Origin: Lysinibacillus sp. BPa_S21
Lineage (GTDB): Bacteria; Bacillota; Bacilli; Bacillales_A; Planococcaceae
DNA: 64,000 nt
Assembly: GCF_023337795.1 (NCBI RefSeq)
Contig: NZ_JALIRS010000005.1
Span: 248,001 to 312,000 of the forward strand
Direction: 5' to 3'
Below the pieces are notes generated by a model that saw only the letters and a list, made by a program, of their open reading frames with translations, did not search any database and was not told the origin of the DNA. Made by a program: the position numbers and the translations under genes. Numbering within the stretch: the stretch's first letter is position 1; every line of letters starts with the position of its first letter. Of this stretch, positions 25,300 through 34,195 are shown in pieces.

Positions 25300-25728
25300 T
25301 TATCCTTCACTAATGCTGTCGAGTGCTCCTTTTATTTCTTTCTCAAATGGTATACTTTCTGAATTTAAATTTTGTCCATGTAAATAAAAAATCAGTATAT
25401 TTCTCTTTTTAAACATACTGAAAGACACCAAATTCATTGTCGCAGTCTTTTCAGCAAACTCCTTTGTACCCTTCTCGCGGTCGTTTACTGTTGCAAATTC
25501 ATAAATAAAAAGCTGTTTTTCACTTAACTTATATGCACCAGGATTCACATCTTTTAATTTCGAACCAAAGATGTTTTCTCTTGAAGATTCAGCTCCCACT
25601 AGTTTAACACCATTCTCTTGTAACACCCTAACAACTTCCTCTTCAGTAATATGCGAACTATCATTTACTTGTACGGATTGGCAGGATACCAAAAACAATA
25701 GTAAACATAAACTAACAATCTTCCGCAA
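25300..25728 (-). CDS. Putative lipoprotein
   Basis: A 142-residue exported lipoprotein. The signal (MRKIVSLCLLLFLVSC) ends in a lipobox with the lipidated Cys16. The mature part has an N-terminal helix (TEEEVVRVLQENGVKL) and a mixed alpha/beta body (QLFIYEFATVNDREKG, then RNILIFYL), similar in shape to small Bacillus lipoproteins of unknown role. The start is TTG, placed 6 nt after GAGGGG. It has its own terminator at 25235-25272. Confidence 0.8.
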   Translation of the reverse strand: MRKIVSLCLLLFLVSCQSVQVNDSSHITEEEVVRVLQENGVKLVGAESSRENIFGSKLKDVNPGAYKLSEKQLFIYEFATVNDREKGTKEFAEKTATMNLVSFSMFKKRNILIFYLHGQNLNSESIPFEKEIKGALDSISEG

Positions 25729-25850
25729 TTCAATCCCCTCATCCCGATATCATTCTAAGAAGGAGATAAAATCCTTCTGCCATAAAATGGCCCTTAAATG
25801 CAAATAGACGCATTCCTTATTATAATGCGCCCGATTGACATCATATTTAT

Positions 25851-25990
25851 CTATTCAAGCTAAGAATTATCTTCAAACAATTTTTTACTTCAGCTAACGC
25901 CCTGTCGAACCCAAATGTTTTTATTATATCTTTAACTTCTTATGGATTATTTTTTGGCTATCTCATCCGCCTCAAATCCTTCGATATACA
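25851..25990 (-). pseudogene. Decayed gene fragment in the gap 25729-26125
   Basis: The minus strand reads EGFEADEIAKK, then a stop, then in a nearby frame EVKDIIKTFGFDRALAEVK and NCLKIILSLNR with a stop at 25851-25853. The composition is clearly protein-like, but the frame is broken and no start remains. Family not recognised. Nothing else was seen in this 397-base gap. Confidence 0.4.
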
Positions 25991-26125
25991 GTACCAGCTA
26001 TATTATCCTGAATATTTATAAGGAATTCCTGTATTAAAATAAATCAGCTACCTAACATCGATAAAAATTACCAACGTTAAATAACTGACTTATCTTAGAA
26101 ATTTACGCTAAGCTCTTTCGGTATT

Positions 26126-27469
26126 TTATAAATTCGTAAAAGTTGGTGGTTTCTTTTTGAAGCCTTTCGTCGTAATGAAAACATAGATAAAACCAATTGC
26201 AAGCCAGATAAAGCCTACCTTCAATGTCATCGGTGATAAATTAATAAATAAGTAGAAACAAATACCAAATCCTAGTCCTGGAATTAATAAGTATCGAATT
26301 ATTTTCATTTCTTTTTTACGGAAGAAGTAATACACAATCACTGACAAATTGACAAACATAAATCCTGTCAGGCCTCCAAAGTTCATTAATTCTGCCACAA
26401 AATTTATTGATAAAAACAGCGCTCCTAAAACACTAATCAGACACAACAATAAAATATTGTATACCGGTGTTTGATATTTTGGATGTAAATGTGTGAAATA
26501 CTTTTTCGAAAGTACCTCATCACGCCCCATACTAAACATTAAACGAGATGCACTGGCTTGTCCTGTTAAACCAGCTGTCACTGTCGATACAATAATCGCA
26601 ACCGTATAAAGAGTTGCAAGAATTGCACCCCCTGCTTTTTCCGCTACATCAAATAAAGCCGTATCAGCTGAACTAAAGTTTGTAACATCAGGCCATACGA
26701 GCTGAGCTACGTAAGCTTGCACAATAAAAATAAGTCCTCCGATTAAACAAGCTAAAATAGCTGCCTTCCAAATATCCTCTTTTGGATTAACTGCCTCTTC
26801 TGAAAGTGTTGTAATCGAATCGAACCCTAAAAATGAGAAGCAGGCCATTGCTGCACCAGAAATAATTGCAGACATAACGAATTTTTCATCGTTGAAAAAC
26901 GGAACAACAGTAAAGAGCGACGTATCACTTTCCCCACCGACAATTGCCTTTACACATAAAATCACAAAAATAACGACTACAATTCCCATAAACATAACGA
27001 GGATTTGATTTGTTTTTGCTGCGATGCCAATACCTAGAATATTGACAGTAGTTATAATACCTGCAATTAATAACACCCATACCCAATACGGAACAGATGG
27101 CATTAATGCATTCGCATATGAAGCACCTACCATGAATACAATGAGTGGCACTAAGACATAATCCATAAACATTGCCCAACCTGCAAAAAAACCTAAATGC
27201 GGATTGATGGCACGTTGGGTATATGTATATGTTGACCCCCCATTTGGAAAAACAGCAGCCATTCGACCGTAACTATATGCAGAAAACATCATTGCAACCA
27301 TCGCAATCAAGTAGGCTAATGGCAACATCCCACCTGTAGACTCTGCTGCAAAGCCATAAATATAAGCTGGCGCAATCGGTGTCATAAAAGCAATACCATA
27401 AATGACTAAATCTTTTAATGTTAAAACACGCTTTAACTGTGGTGTATGATCATTTGGTGTTTGACTCAT
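26126..27469 (-). CDS. APC-family amino acid permease, lysine-riboswitch controlled
   Basis: A 447-residue amino acid/polyamine permease with twelve hydrophobic segments, the TM1 motif (YGIAFMTPIAPAYIYG) and the FSFLGFDSITTLSEEA segment typical of the putrescine/amino-acid importer branch (PuuP, YveA-like). It is the second gene of a two-gene transcript, 13 bases after an isochorismatase-type hydrolase, under a lysine riboswitch (28357-28533). This suggests that the cargo is lysine or a lysine-related amine, which the family could accept; the choice is inference. Confidence 0.92.
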   Translation of the reverse strand: MSQTPNDHTPQLKRVLTLKDLVIYGIAFMTPIAPAYIYGFAAESTGGMLPLAYLIAMVAMMFSAYSYGRMAAVFPNGGSTYTYTQRAINPHLGFFAGWAMFMDYVLVPLIVFMVGASYANALMPSVPYWVWVLLIAGIITTVNILGIGIAAKTNQILVMFMGIVVVIFVILCVKAIVGGESDTSLFTVVPFFNDEKFVMSAIISGAAMACFSFLGFDSITTLSEEAVNPKEDIWKAAILACLIGGLIFIVQAYVAQLVWPDVTNFSSADTALFDVAEKAGGAILATLYTVAIIVSTVTAGLTGQASASRLMFSMGRDEVLSKKYFTHLHPKYQTPVYNILLLCLISVLGALFLSINFVAELMNFGGLTGFMFVNLSVIVYYFFRKKEMKIIRYLLIPGLGFGICFYLFINLSPMTLKVGFIWLAIGFIYVFITTKGFKKKPPTFTNL

Positions 27470-27482
27470 AGACCATTTCCTC

Positions 27483-28199
27483 TCACACTTTCGTAGGTTC
27501 GCGTTTTGATAGTTCTTCCGTTACTAACTCAATTACTTCATCTGTACTCATCACTTGGCAATAAATTTGATTCATAATCATAATTTCAGCATCATGAAGC
27601 TGTTGCGTTGCAGCTGTACATGCATCTTCAACTAAAATAACTTCAAAGCCTGCGTCAGCTAAGCTTCGAACTGTTGAAGCAACACATTGATCTGTGACAA
27701 CACCTGTACAAACTACTGTTTCAATGCCCATATTACGCAGTAAAAATTCATAATTCGTACCACTTAATACGCTATCTGTCGTTTTATTTACAACAATTTC
27801 GTCATCAAGGGGCTTTAATTCATCCACCATCTCCGCTCCTGGGTCACCGATTGGCAATAAAATATTGTTCCATCCTGGCCGGCGTTGTACAGGAGAACGA
27901 TCTCGTCCATCTTTATGATGGCAAGCAATGCGACCAAATGTTACTTCTAATTTATTAGTACGGAAAAAATCTAAAAGCTTTTTATTGTTCGGGATCGTTA
28001 AATTGTCGATACGATCAAAAAAGTATTCCCACTGATCAAACATGCCCTTTTCTCTTGCAATCTGCGCGTCTAATCCGTCTCGGCTAATAAACTGATGTTG
28101 CATGTCTACTATTAGTAATGCTGTTTTATCTGGGTTCACGTTTATTTTTTGACCGTCAGTCGGTAAAAATTCATAATATAATGTTGATGTATTCTCCAT
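27483..28199 (-). CDS. Isochorismatase-family cysteine hydrolase
   Basis: A 238-residue enzyme of the isochorismatase/nicotinamidase fold. The catalytic triad is Asp32 (VDMQ), Lys139 (NKTTDSVLSGTN) and Cys172 (TGVVTDQCV), with the usual cis-peptide GVVTDQC. Such enzymes cleave amides, carbamoyl or ureido groups. GGAGGGG lies directly before the ATG at 28199; an eight-codon upstream extension has no such site. It is the first gene behind a lysine riboswitch and shares a transcript with an APC permease, so a lysine-derived amide or lactam may be the substrate (inference). Confidence 0.9.
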   Translation of the reverse strand: MENTSTLYYEFLPTDGQKINVNPDKTALLIVDMQHQFISRDGLDAQIAREKGMFDQWEYFFDRIDNLTIPNNKKLLDFFRTNKLEVTFGRIACHHKDGRDRSPVQRRPGWNNILLPIGDPGAEMVDELKPLDDEIVVNKTTDSVLSGTNYEFLLRNMGIETVVCTGVVTDQCVASTVRSLADAGFEVILVEDACTAATQQLHDAEIMIMNQIYCQVMSTDEVIELVTEELSKREPTKV

Positions 28200-28242
28200 A
28201 ATATCCCCTCCAAAATACCTCAAATTCCAAAATGTAAAGACA

Positions 28243-28281
28243 AATAAAAAACAGACTCTTCGTGCAAAAAGAATCTGTCTA
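28243..28281 (-). terminator. Riboswitch expression platform (intrinsic terminator)
   Basis: On the minus strand GACAGATTCTT pairs with AAGAGTCTGT(T) and is followed by TTTTTTATT. It lies between the lysine aptamer and the ATG at 28199, the place for transcription attenuation. Confidence 0.78.
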
Positions 28282-28356
28282 ACACAAAAATGACCTACTC
28301 ATTTCTAGAAACTAAAATGAATCGACCATTTAAACTTCCCACCGTTTGTCTAAACA

Positions 28357-28533
28357 GAGATAGCACAACTTCATAAACACGTATGTTTACGAAGACAGTC
28401 CTGCAACTATTCGCTACAGACCCAGTATATGATGGCGAGAACTCATCACATACTTCGGCGACACTTCCTTCTATCTAACTTCCTCATCTTCTCGGACTCC
28501 ATTAGGTACTGTTAATTGCCGCGCCTCTACCTC
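28357..28533 (-). promoter_or_regulatory. Lysine riboswitch (L box) aptamer
   Basis: A 177-nt aptamer. P1 is GAGGTAG (28527-28533) with CTATCTC (28357-28363). The conserved elements follow in order on the minus strand: AGAGGCGCGG, GTCGCCGAAG, CTGGGTCTGTAG, GACTGTC and GCTATCTC. Size and order match the L-box lysine aptamer. An extra hairpin just 5' (CCTCACT/AGTGAGG) could compete with P1. High lysine should favour the terminator at 28243-28281 and switch the two downstream genes off. Confidence 0.92.
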
Positions 28534-28572
28534 ACTATCAGAAAAGTGAGGCTTATTTAAATATTTGAAATA

Positions 28573-28601
28573 ATTATATTATTCCATTTTTTATATGTCA
28601 A
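28573..28601 (-). promoter_or_regulatory. Sigma-A promoter of the lysine-riboswitch transcript
   Basis: On the minus strand a perfect TTGACA (28596-28601), 17-bp spacer and perfect TATAAT (28573-28578) lie about 40 bases upstream of the aptamer. Confidence 0.8.
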
Positions 28602-28822
28602 CTTTATAATCTACTATATTTTATAAGACTTACTGCACACAACCACAAAAAAATGACCATCAAACACTTTAAACAATAACTATTTACAATAATGAAGAGG
28701 GAGGTATACCCCCATGCAATTTTTTTAAAATTTTGTCCTATAGAAAAAATCATCTAACACATAGTAAAAAACTTCTCAGAAAAACAAGCTTCTAATTAAG
28801 TAGTCTATTAATACACAAAAAA

Positions 28823-28855
28823 TGCCTTACTTATATTACCAGCTATAAGTAAGGC
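28823..28855 (-). terminator. Terminator of the HTH-membrane protein pair
   Basis: TGCCTTACTTATA pairs perfectly over 13 bp and is followed on the minus strand by TTTTTTGTG. It lies 86 bases after the gene at 28941. The rest of the gap 28602-28940 shows no gene. Confidence 0.78.
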
Positions 28856-28940
28856 ACCTCTAAAATTATATTCAGTTTTATTCATATATTAAACAGTAAT
28901 AAAAGGTCTCAGCAGCCGCACAACCACCTTCTGTTCATTC

Positions 28941-29339
28941 TTAATCCTCAGATTCTACTCGATTATTTAAGTAATCTCGTATTATCCATTTTAAGAGCAA
29001 ACTAATTAAGATAAGATACCCAACCAACTTCGGATACGTAATGGAAATCATAGAATTTTGTATTAATAACGTGCCTAAAAGTAAAACGAGAATGGTAAAC
29101 CAATATATGAGATTTCCTGCAAATAAGGCATTATCTCGCGTACGTTGGTCATGCTGAAGATTGATTTTATTCCATTTCCCTTTTCTATGAACGTCAAGAC
29201 CAAATGTAATCAGGTGAATTGTTGCTAAAATAGCAATGATCAATGTTAACTTAGAATGTGAAATGAAGAAATAGCTAATAAACAAATACAATGGAATCCC
29301 TATACGCAAAATAAAGTTTGTTCGATACGATACATTCAT
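28941..29339 (-). CDS. Small membrane protein paired with an HTH regulator
   Basis: A 132-residue protein with four hydrophobic segments and a short cytoplasmic loop (DVHRKGKWNKINLQHDQRTR). GAAGGAGAAG precedes the ATG at 29339, which lies one base after the stop of the HTH gene, so the two are translated together. A longer frame would start inside that gene and is rejected. HTH plus small DUF2178/DUF3796-like membrane proteins are a common Bacillus pairing of unknown purpose. A second such pair lies at 60139-60746. Confidence 0.75.
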   Translation of the reverse strand: MNVSYRTNFILRIGIPLYLFISYFFISHSKLTLIIAILATIHLITFGLDVHRKGKWNKINLQHDQRTRDNALFAGNLIYWFTILVLLLGTLLIQNSMISITYPKLVGYLILISLLLKWIIRDYLNNRVESED

Positions 29340-29340
29340 T

Positions 29341-29553
29341 TTATTCTTCTCCTTCAATCCAAAATAATTTTTCAAGTGGGCATTCTAAAACAGTTGCTAA
29401 TTTAATAGCAGTACCAATAGATGGTTCATATCGTTGTTTTTCAATCGCTATAATCGTTTGTCTTGTAACAGAGATACCTTCAGCTAATTGGTCCTGTGTT
29501 AAGCCTTTTTCTTTCCTAAATTCTTTGACTGAATTTCGCACCCCATGCTTCAT
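29341..29553 (-). CDS. XRE-family transcriptional regulator (YgzD/YozG type)
   Basis: A 70-residue Cro/C1-type regulator that is almost only the helix-turn-helix domain (LTQDQLAEGISVTRQTIIAI, about 18-37) followed by EPSIGTAIKLATVLECPLEKLF. AAGGATG precedes the ATG. Two palindromes upstream (29574-29633) overlap the start site and the -35 box, which fits autorepression. It is co-transcribed with the membrane protein at 28941. Its target beyond itself is unknown. Confidence 0.9.
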   Translation of the reverse strand: MKHGVRNSVKEFRKEKGLTQDQLAEGISVTRQTIIAIEKQRYEPSIGTAIKLATVLECPLEKLFWIEGEE

Positions 29554-29573
29554 GAATTACATCCTTCCTAAAA

Positions 29574-29633
29574 TGTAATGTATACATTACATAATATAAT
29601 ATTAAAAAATCTAAAACGTAATGTCAACATTAC
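29574..29633 (-). promoter_or_regulatory. Promoter with two palindromic operators, HTH locus 1
   Basis: Minus-strand promoter TTGACA (29622-29627), 17-bp spacer, TAATAT (29599-29604). Operator 1 is the perfect 18-bp palindrome TGTAATGTATACATTACA (29574-29591), just past the expected start site. Operator 2, GTAATGTCAACATTAC (29618-29633), covers the -35 box. Their centres are 43 bp apart. Confidence 0.78.
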
Positions 29634-29807
29634 ATTTTGAGTTTCCTCAATATTGTGCAGCAATCGGTCCATATTATTGAATAACATTTTTTTGGAAGGC
29701 TACCAAACAACGCTCTTGGAATATTAATTCTCCTATTGAGCAATCCAAAAGAGTATAATAGTATTTGTTAGAAAATTCAAACTTTTGATAAATAGGATGT
29801 GTTAAAG

Positions 29808-30659
29808 ATGTGGGAACAAAAATTAATTGAAACACCAAGAGGAACTTTCGAATATTTTGTAAAGGGCAGCGGCGAGCCACTTGCCATTACACATTTTTAC
29901 ATGGCTTTTAATGAAAAAGGCAATTGGTTTGCTAATCCGTTCACAGAGTATTACCAAGTCTTTTTAATTAATGTCCGGGGAGCAGGTAATTCAGCTGTAG
30001 TTGAAGCAGATGAGCAAATGAATTTAGAAGAAATTATTTTAGATTTAGAAGCAATTCGTGAAGCTTTACATATTCCTAAATGGGCTTTTGCAGGTCATTC
30101 AACAGGTGGCATGCTCGCCTTGCAATATGCTGTATTAAAACAACAATCTCTAACAAAATGTATCTGTGGTTGCAGTGCAGCAAGTAAAGCTTACGCAAGT
30201 CATCCAAATAGCATTTACTGTCCTGAAAATAAAAATTTCAGTCGTATTATCGAAATTATGGAAAGTTTAAATAACAGCAAAACGCCTCAGGAAAAACGAA
30301 AAGAACTAGATTTTGAATGGGCACTTATGTCATTTACCAGCAAAGAAAAATTAAAACATGCTCTGACAATACCGACTAGTGGACGTACTGTTGGTCGCAC
30401 ACTAGATTACTTTAGAAAAGTTGCAGTAAAGTCATTAGATTTGCGTAAAGAACTACCGACAATTCATATAGATACATATGTATTTGGAGGGAAATATGAC
30501 GCGCAATGTCCGGTTGAATTTAGTTACGAAATTGTTGACCTTATTCCTACGTCTGAATTAACTATCTTTGAACAATCGAATCACTATCCATTTGTTGAAG
30601 AAGAGAAAGTATTTATGGATTTTGTTAAAGAGACTACCAAGACACTCAAGCATATATAA
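29808..30659 (+). CDS. Alpha/beta hydrolase (proline-iminopeptidase-like)
   Basis: A 283-residue alpha/beta hydrolase. The nucleophile motif is GHSTGG, the acid is probably the Asp of GGKYDAQCP and the histidine is in QSNHYPFVEE. The LINVRGAGNSAV segment is typical of proline iminopeptidases and related peptidases, which cut N-terminal proline or hydrolyse small esters. The ATG at 29808 is used; an upstream in-frame GTG (29799) overlaps the AGGATG site. No partner genes. Substrate unknown. Confidence 0.9.
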   Translation: MWEQKLIETPRGTFEYFVKGSGEPLAITHFYMAFNEKGNWFANPFTEYYQVFLINVRGAGNSAVVEADEQMNLEEIILDLEAIREALHIPKWAFAGHSTGGMLALQYAVLKQQSLTKCICGCSAASKAYASHPNSIYCPENKNFSRIIEIMESLNNSKTPQEKRKELDFEWALMSFTSKEKLKHALTIPTSGRTVGRTLDYFRKVAVKSLDLRKELPTIHIDTYVFGGKYDAQCPVEFSYEIVDLIPTSELTIFEQSNHYPFVEEEKVFMDFVKETTKTLKHI

Positions 30660-30759
30660 TATATAAATTAAACGTTTCCAAATAAAAGTTAGGGAATCCC
30701 CTTCATTCAATTGAGTAAGGAATGCTCTATAAACCGAACAGGAACTTATTACATATACA

Positions 30760-30864
30760 GAAAAGCCTCCAGTTCCTTCAGCTTCCGTGTCGTCATGGAC
30801 ACCCTTGCTCTTGGCTAACCTCTTCGTCTGTCTTCAAGGTTCTGAATATACAAGTCAGGCGCAC
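30760..30864 (-). mobile_element. Group II intron 5'-end fragment 1
   Basis: The minus strand starts GTGCGCCTGACTTG at 30864 and contains GAAGACAGACGAAGAGGTTA and GCCAAGAGCAAGGGTGTCC, the conserved domain I of bacterial group II introns, ending in GAAGGAACTGG. Compared with the second fragment (61055-61177), about 17 bases are missing after the 5' end. No reverse transcriptase or 3' end remains. The rest of the gap 30660-31171 holds a repeat B fragment and a terminator. Confidence 0.65.
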
Positions 30865-31009
30865 AAATACAAATATGCGTACAGTGCCGTACTGAACTCA
30901 TTTTTAACAAGCTACCTAATAAAATAATCGTTTCTAACTTCTAAGGGTCCCTTCAAAATGGATTGGTAGGTGAGGGATAAATGCCTGTAAAATCCGGCTT
31001 GTTGAAAAT

Positions 31010-31037
31010 AAAGGCTGTTTTCTCAAAGATTGTTTCT
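31010..31037 (+). repeat. Dispersed repeat B fragment
   Basis: AAAGGCTGTTTTCTCAAAGA followed by TTGTTTCT matches the left half of the palindromic copy at 44349-44407. Confidence 0.6.
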
Positions 31038-31123
31038 GTAAAACATAAAGACAACTAACCGGATGAAGAAGAGAAATTTCCTGGGAGAAGGATGCATCCA
31101 TTTAAAGCAGAAAACGGCAGTAA

Positions 31124-31170
31124 CAAAAAAAGAGTTAATCCAACGAAGATAGGAAATTAACTCTTTTTTT
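31124..31170 (-). terminator. Terminator of the polysaccharide deacetylase gene
   Basis: AAAAAGAGTTAAT pairs with ATTAACTCTTTTT across a 16-nt loop, with T-runs on both sides, immediately after the stop at 31172. Confidence 0.75.
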
Positions 31171-31171
31171 A

Positions 31172-31870
31172 CTATAAATCTTGAAGTTCATTAACAGTGA
31201 CAAATTTATAACCCTTATTTGAAAGTTCCTGTAGTATACCTTCAATTGTTTGGAGCGCTTTGCCCGTTTTATCATACATTGGATGCAGTAAGATAATCGA
31301 ACCAGGTTCAATATTCTCAGTCACATATTTTACTTTGTCAGAAACCGTTGTGTAAAAAGTATCTGGTTCAAGGTTCCAAGTTATCGTTTCTCTTTTATTT
31401 TTATTTAGATAATACGGCAACCCTATCAGCTTTTTCCCATTAGGTGGCCGAACATCAATTTCACCTTCGTAACCTGTATTTCGAATCAATTGATCTGTCT
31501 TTTCTATTTCATCTTTGTAATAAGAGGGTGTTTTGAAAATCATCCGATTATGCGAATAGGTATGATTCCCAATTTGATGTCCTTCTTCTGCAATTCTTCT
31601 TGCTTCCTCTGGAAATTTTTCTATTTCTGCACCTATAAGAAAAAAGGTAGCTTTAGCATTGTACTCTTCTAATAGCGGCAATATCTGATTTGTGTTATCC
31701 GCCGGTCCATCATCAAAGGTTAAAGCAACTACTTTTCGATTCGTCTCTACTTGGTTGGTTAAGCCCCCAAATAACTGATACGTCCTAGAATTCATTAATT
31801 TATAAGTGCCTAGTAGTAGAAGGAAAATTAAGAGAATCCCTATCCCAATCAATACCAACTTCTTTTTCAT
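31172..31870 (-). CDS. Membrane-anchored polysaccharide deacetylase (NodB domain)
   Basis: A 232-residue protein with an N-terminal membrane anchor (about 4-22) and an extracellular NodB domain: TFDDGP with Asp53/Asp54, metal ligands His103 and His107 (NHTYSH), Arg141 (RPPNG) and His196 (LLHPM). The usual RPPYG Tyr is Asn and the final LxHD Asp is Pro, so the active site is a little unusual. The family removes acetyl groups from peptidoglycan or other cell-wall sugars. AAAGAGG precedes the ATG. It is monocistronic and has its own terminator. Confidence 0.9.
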   Translation of the reverse strand: MKKKLVLIGIGILLIFLLLLGTYKLMNSRTYQLFGGLTNQVETNRKVVALTFDDGPADNTNQILPLLEEYNAKATFFLIGAEIEKFPEEARRIAEEGHQIGNHTYSHNRMIFKTPSYYKDEIEKTDQLIRNTGYEGEIDVRPPNGKKLIGLPYYLNKNKRETITWNLEPDTFYTTVSDKVKYVTENIEPGSIILLHPMYDKTGKALQTIEGILQELSNKGYKFVTVNELQDL

Positions 31871-32135
31871 AGCAATCCTCTTTCCATTCAGGAGTTTTAA
31901 AACCGTTTACCATTTTATCAAAAAGCGTTAGTCCTTCCAAATCAAAGGCAACAGTAACAGTCAAAAATATTCTGTATTCTTTTCTTCGTCAAAAATCCAA
32001 TTTAGAAAGCTCTCCCGAATACTGTTCTCCCTACCTACTTTTTGTTGAGCAGTATTAAATAAAATCATTTTGAAATTAAGGCTATTTCAGAATTCCCTTA
32101 TTAAACTATCCTACCCTGTTAGTGCAAAATGAAAG

Positions 32136-32166
32136 AAGCAGTGGGATGAAGAAAGCCCCACTGCTT
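32136..32166 (-). terminator. Terminator downstream of the chemoreceptor at 32195
   Basis: AAGCAGTGGG pairs with CCCACTGCTT, followed on the minus strand by CTTTCATTTTG. A repeat A half copy (32099-32130) lies beside it. Nothing else is seen in the gap 31871-32194. Confidence 0.65.
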
Positions 32167-32194
32167 AAGTTTCATATGAATACAAAAGAAAAAT

Positions 32195-34141
32195 TTAATA
32201 TTTAAAGTGAAGAACATACCCCTGTAGTTCATCGGCCAGATCAAGTAGACCTTTGGCTGCAGAAGCCATGTCCTGCATGGAGGATAATGTTTGTTCAGTT
32301 GAAGCCGCGACTTCCTCAGATGCAGCAGCATTTAACTTCGCGTGATCCGATAGCTCAATCGCAGTGGCAGACACTTCTTCAACCACTGCAGACATTTCTT
32401 GAGCAGAGGCAGAAATCCCCTCCATTTTTGGTGCCATATTTCGAAGACTTTCTATAATACTCTTAAATTTTTTACTCGTATCCTCGGTTAATTGTAAACC
32501 ATTTTGAACATCTACTGATGCTTTCGTCATTGTTTCTACAGATTTAGCGGTATCTTGCTGAATACCTGTTATGAGCGTGGAGATTTGTATAGCTGATTGC
32601 TGAGATTGCTCTGCTAATTTTCGAACCTCATCGGCCACTACTGCAAAGCCTTTCCCTTGTTCTCCTGCACGCGCTGCCTCAATCGCGGCATTTAGCGCAA
32701 GTAAATTGGTTTGGTCCGAGATCGCACTGATCATCTCTAAAATTGAGCCAATTTCTATTGTTCGGTCATAGAGTGTTTTGATCATTGTATCTGATTGCGT
32801 AACAGATTCATGAATAGAAAGCATTTGGTTCACCGTTTGTTCTACAGATTGACCGCCCGCTTCTGCTAATTGAATAGCATTACTAGATAGGTCTGAAACC
32901 TGCATAGAGCTATCAGCAACGTCAACGACTCTTTTAGCGATTTCCTCAATAGAAAGAGCATTTTGGTCAATACTAGTTGTTTGTTTTTCCGTACTAATAG
33001 CTACCTGCTGCATAGCTTCTGTAACCTGCTCGGAAGCCTCAATATTTTGCTCTGCATTACCAGATAAATCTTGTGCGGATTTTTGAACATGCACAGCACT
33101 TTGATCGACATTTCGGATTAATTTCTTTAAGTTCACCTTCATAGAAATAAAGGCTTCCCCAAGCTGTCCAATTTCATCCTTAGAGTGAACTTCAATAAAC
33201 TCGGTAAAATCTCCGTCACTAATTTTTAATGCGCTATTTTGCAGCAATTTAAGCGGACCGACAATAGATTTAATCATGAAGATTATAAAAATAATACCCA
33301 AAATAATGGAAACAACGATGATGATTAAGGCGATATGAAACGTGGATGTGGCAGTTTTTGTCGCCTCTGCAGTAAATACTGTTCCAATGACCTTCCATCC
33401 TGTAAGTTCATTTGTGACAAATTGTAAATGGCGGTCACTCTCTTTAATGGTACCTTCACTTTGTTCAAAAATTTTAGGAATATAATCTTCTGTTGCTTCA
33501 GTGCCGCTTTCTTTATCCCGCTGAGAAACATATAGCTTTTCATCATCTATGATGGAGGCAAAACCAGTTTCTCCAATCCGTGCCTCTTGTGTAATAGCAC
33601 TTAGAGCAGATATATTTAAATCAACGGCAATGACCCCAGATTCATCCGGAAGAAGCTGCATGATTGTGACAACCAAGTGATTTGAGACTATTGATATATA
33701 TGGAGTAGTAATAGATGCATGCCCTTTATTTTCAATAGCCTCTTTATACCAAGGGCGAATACGAGGGTCAAAATCACTGGGATATTCTTGAGCAGGTTCA
33801 TCTATTAATCTTCCGTCAGCTGTACCTATGTAAAGCAGTTCCACCTCTGGATGCGTATTGATATATTCCTGGAATAGATTTTTCAATTCTTTGCTGTCTT
33901 CTAGTAACGAAGACTGATATATCTTTGTTGCAAGGTATTCGATATCATATATTTTAGGAACAAACATATTTGTAATATCGTTATTAAGTATACGGATACT
34001 TTCTGTAGAACTAGCGTATTGCTCATTCAAAATTTCATTTTTTATACTTTGAAAGGCGGTATATCCAATTAAAAGAGTAGGAACGAACAGTATGACTAAA
34101 AATGCAAAAATAAGTTTCTTTCTTAGGCTAATTCGTTGCAT
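32195..34141 (-). CDS. Methyl-accepting chemotaxis protein with dCache sensor
   Basis: A 648-residue chemoreceptor: TM1 (about 9-30), an extracellular double-Cache domain (about 38-265) with [14 protein letters not shown] and VDLNI that recall amine/amino-acid binding Cache domains, TM2 (about 272-292), HAMP (about 293-345) and the cytoplasmic signalling rod. The hairpin tip has the conserved [20 protein letters not shown] and [11 protein letters not shown]. In some dCache amino-acid sensors the residue after WY is Asp; here it is Glu two places on, so the ligand is left open. AAGGAGG precedes the ATG. A second receptor (34294) lies upstream on the same strand. Confidence 0.93.
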   Translation of the reverse strand: MQRISLRKKLIFAFLVILFVPTLLIGYTAFQSIKNEILNEQYASSTESIRILNNDITNMFVPKIYDIEYLATKIYQSSLLEDSKELKNLFQEYINTHPEVELLYIGTADGRLIDEPAQEYPSDFDPRIRPWYKEAIENKGHASITTPYISIVSNHLVVTIMQLLPDESGVIAVDLNISALSAITQEARIGETGFASIIDDEKLYVSQRDKESGTEATEDYIPKIFEQSEGTIKESDRHLQFVTNELTGWKVIGTVFTAEATKTATSTFHIALIIIVVSIILGIIFIIFMIKSIVGPLKLLQNSALKISDGDFTEFIEVHSKDEIGQLGEAFISMKVNLKKLIRNVDQSAVHVQKSAQDLSGNAEQNIEASEQVTEAMQQVAISTEKQTTSIDQNALSIEEIAKRVVDVADSSMQVSDLSSNAIQLAEAGGQSVEQTVNQMLSIHESVTQSDTMIKTLYDRTIEIGSILEMISAISDQTNLLALNAAIEAARAGEQGKGFAVVADEVRKLAEQSQQSAIQISTLITGIQQDTAKSVETMTKASVDVQNGLQLTEDTSKKFKSIIESLRNMAPKMEGISASAQEMSAVVEEVSATAIELSDHAKLNAAASEEVAASTEQTLSSMQDMASAAKGLLDLADELQGYVLHFKY

Positions 34142-34195
34142 AGATGTTTTCCTCCTTAATTTATCTAGTTTCCAGCTTTCTTTTGGACAGTCACT

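Noticed and set aside
28243-28601. T-box or other leader RNA instead of a lysine riboswitch
   Set aside because: No T-box sequence (TGGNACC) is present, while several L-box elements occur in the right order and P1 closes at the expected length.
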